Shown piece by piece: positions 8,560-8,966 of a DNA stretch of 8,966 nt. The DNA is from an uncultured Steroidobacteraceae bacterium (GTDB taxonomy: Bacteria > Pseudomonadota > Gammaproteobacteria > Steroidobacterales > Steroidobacteraceae). Within the stretch, counting starts at the first letter, position 1. Each line of letters begins with the position of its first letter. The notes below the pieces were generated by a model. That model saw nothing but the letters and a program-made list of their open reading frames with translations. It was not told where the DNA came from and made no database searches. The position numbers and the translations under genes were made by a program. Location: the NCBI GenBank assembly GCA_955652795.1, contig CATPBQ010000319.1, positions 1 through 8,966 of the forward strand. The letters are read 5' to 3'.

Positions 8560-8579
8560 GCGTTACCATGATAACGCAT
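8558..8579. promoter_or_regulatory. Palindromic putative operator between purB and fumC
   Basis: The left arm ATGCGTTA (8558-8565) and right arm TAACGCAT (8572-8579) are exact reverse complements around CCATGA. Ten of eleven base pairs are symmetric; only 8566/8571 breaks the symmetry. The site overlaps the purB start codon and the purB -10-like TATCAT (8573-8568). On the plus strand, four-of-six -10-like hexamers for fumC (such as 8570-8575) also fall inside it. A protein bound here could control purB and perhaps fumC. It does not match the E. coli PurR box as I know it. The binding protein is unknown. Confidence 0.5.
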
Positions 8580-8616
8580 ACGGTCGTCCGGGCGCGGACT
8601 GCTGCGGAGTGCATGC

Positions 8617-8966
8617 ATGACGACTTCCTTTCGGGTGGAGCGCGACAGCATGGGCGAGATCAAGGTACCTGCCGAGGCGCTGTGGGGGGCGCAGACCCAG
8701 CGCGCCGTGCAGAACTTCCCGATCAGCGGCCTCGCCATGCCGCGGCCTTTCATCGGCGCACTCGGCCTGGTGAAACAGGCCGCGGCGCGCGCCAACAGGG
8801 ACCTGAAGCTCCTCGAGGCTAAGGTGGCACAGGCGGTGGAGGCGGCCGCGGCGGAGGTGGCGGCGGGCGCGCACGACGCGCAGTTCCCCATCGACGTCTT
8901 TCAGACCGGCTCGGGGACCAGCAGCAACATGAATGCCAACGAGGTCGTCGCGGCGCTGGCGAGCCG
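8617..8966 (+). CDS. fumC: Fumarate hydratase class II (N-terminal part only)
   Basis: FumC is the iron-independent, oxidation-resistant fumarase that interconverts fumarate and malate in the TCA cycle. The visible 116 residues read MTTSFRVERDSMGEIKVPAEALWGAQTQRA, closely parallel to E. coli FumC (SEKDSMGAIDVPADKLWGAQTQR). The substrate-binding block TGSGTSSNMNANEV lies at 97-110. The argininosuccinate lyase/aspartase families share the fold, but the DSMG and WGAQTQR blocks with this spacing favour fumarase over aspartase. The ATG at 8617 follows GGAG (8606-8609) by seven bases. Another ATG at 8613 is in a different frame. The gene runs off the right edge. It is divergent from purB, with 57 bases between start codons. 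Confidence 0.95.
   Translation, partial: MTTSFRVERDSMGEIKVPAEALWGAQTQRAVQNFPISGLAMPRPFIGALGLVKQAAARANRDLKLLEAKVAQAVEAAAAEVAAGAHDAQFPIDVFQTGSGTSSNMNANEVVAALAS

Noticed and set aside
8613..8822. Alternative ATG at 8613 upstream of fumC
   Set aside because: It is in a different frame that ends at 8822 with no recognisable domain; the fumC frame from 8617 matches class II fumarase throughout.

Overview
The window is a compact, high-G+C chromosomal segment of housekeeping and stress genes, almost certainly from a gammaproteobacterium. Three things point there: the nudJ-mnmA pair close to purB (the Escherichia and Pseudomonas arrangement is nudJ-mnmA-hflD-purB), the close textual resemblance of NudJ, MsrP, MsrQ and FumC to their E. 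coli counterparts, and strong G/C at third codon positions. I cannot place it below class level. I see no mobile element, CRISPR array, phage gene or RNA gene.

Layout. Seven genes and an eighth, partial one lie on the minus strand. Read in the direction of transcription (right to left), they are purB (adenylosuccinate lyase), a small DUF7931-like protein of unknown function, nudJ (Nudix phosphatase), mnmA (tRNA 2-thiouridylase, overlapping nudJ by 4 bases), acnA (aconitase A), an HAD-IB phosphatase-like gene, msrP (periplasmic methionine sulfoxide reductase, molybdopterin subunit) and the beginning of msrQ (its haem membrane subunit, cut by the left edge). At the right edge fumC (class II fumarase) starts on the plus strand, divergent from purB, and is cut by the window end.

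How the genes relate. msrP and msrQ encode one periplasmic protein-repair system and overlap by 4 bases. nudJ and mnmA overlap in the same way and are probably translationally coupled. acnA and fumC are both TCA-cycle enzymes but lie about 4 kb apart on opposite strands. purB acts in purine synthesis. The DUF7931-like gene sits where hflD is found in E. coli.

The most interesting signals are in the short gaps. A 22-bp palindrome with one mismatched pair covers the purB start codon and its putative -10 region in the 57-bp purB/fumC gap. nudJ has a perfect TATAAT only 7 bases before its ATG and no Shine-Dalgarno, which suggests a leaderless mRNA; purB looks similar. The last 8 codons and stop codon of the HAD gene are tandemly duplicated (35-bp period). 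An 8-bp inverted repeat could hide the msrP ribosome binding site. I did not find a clear undescribed multi-gene system; this is mostly an ordinary core-genome region with a few regulatory details worth checking.
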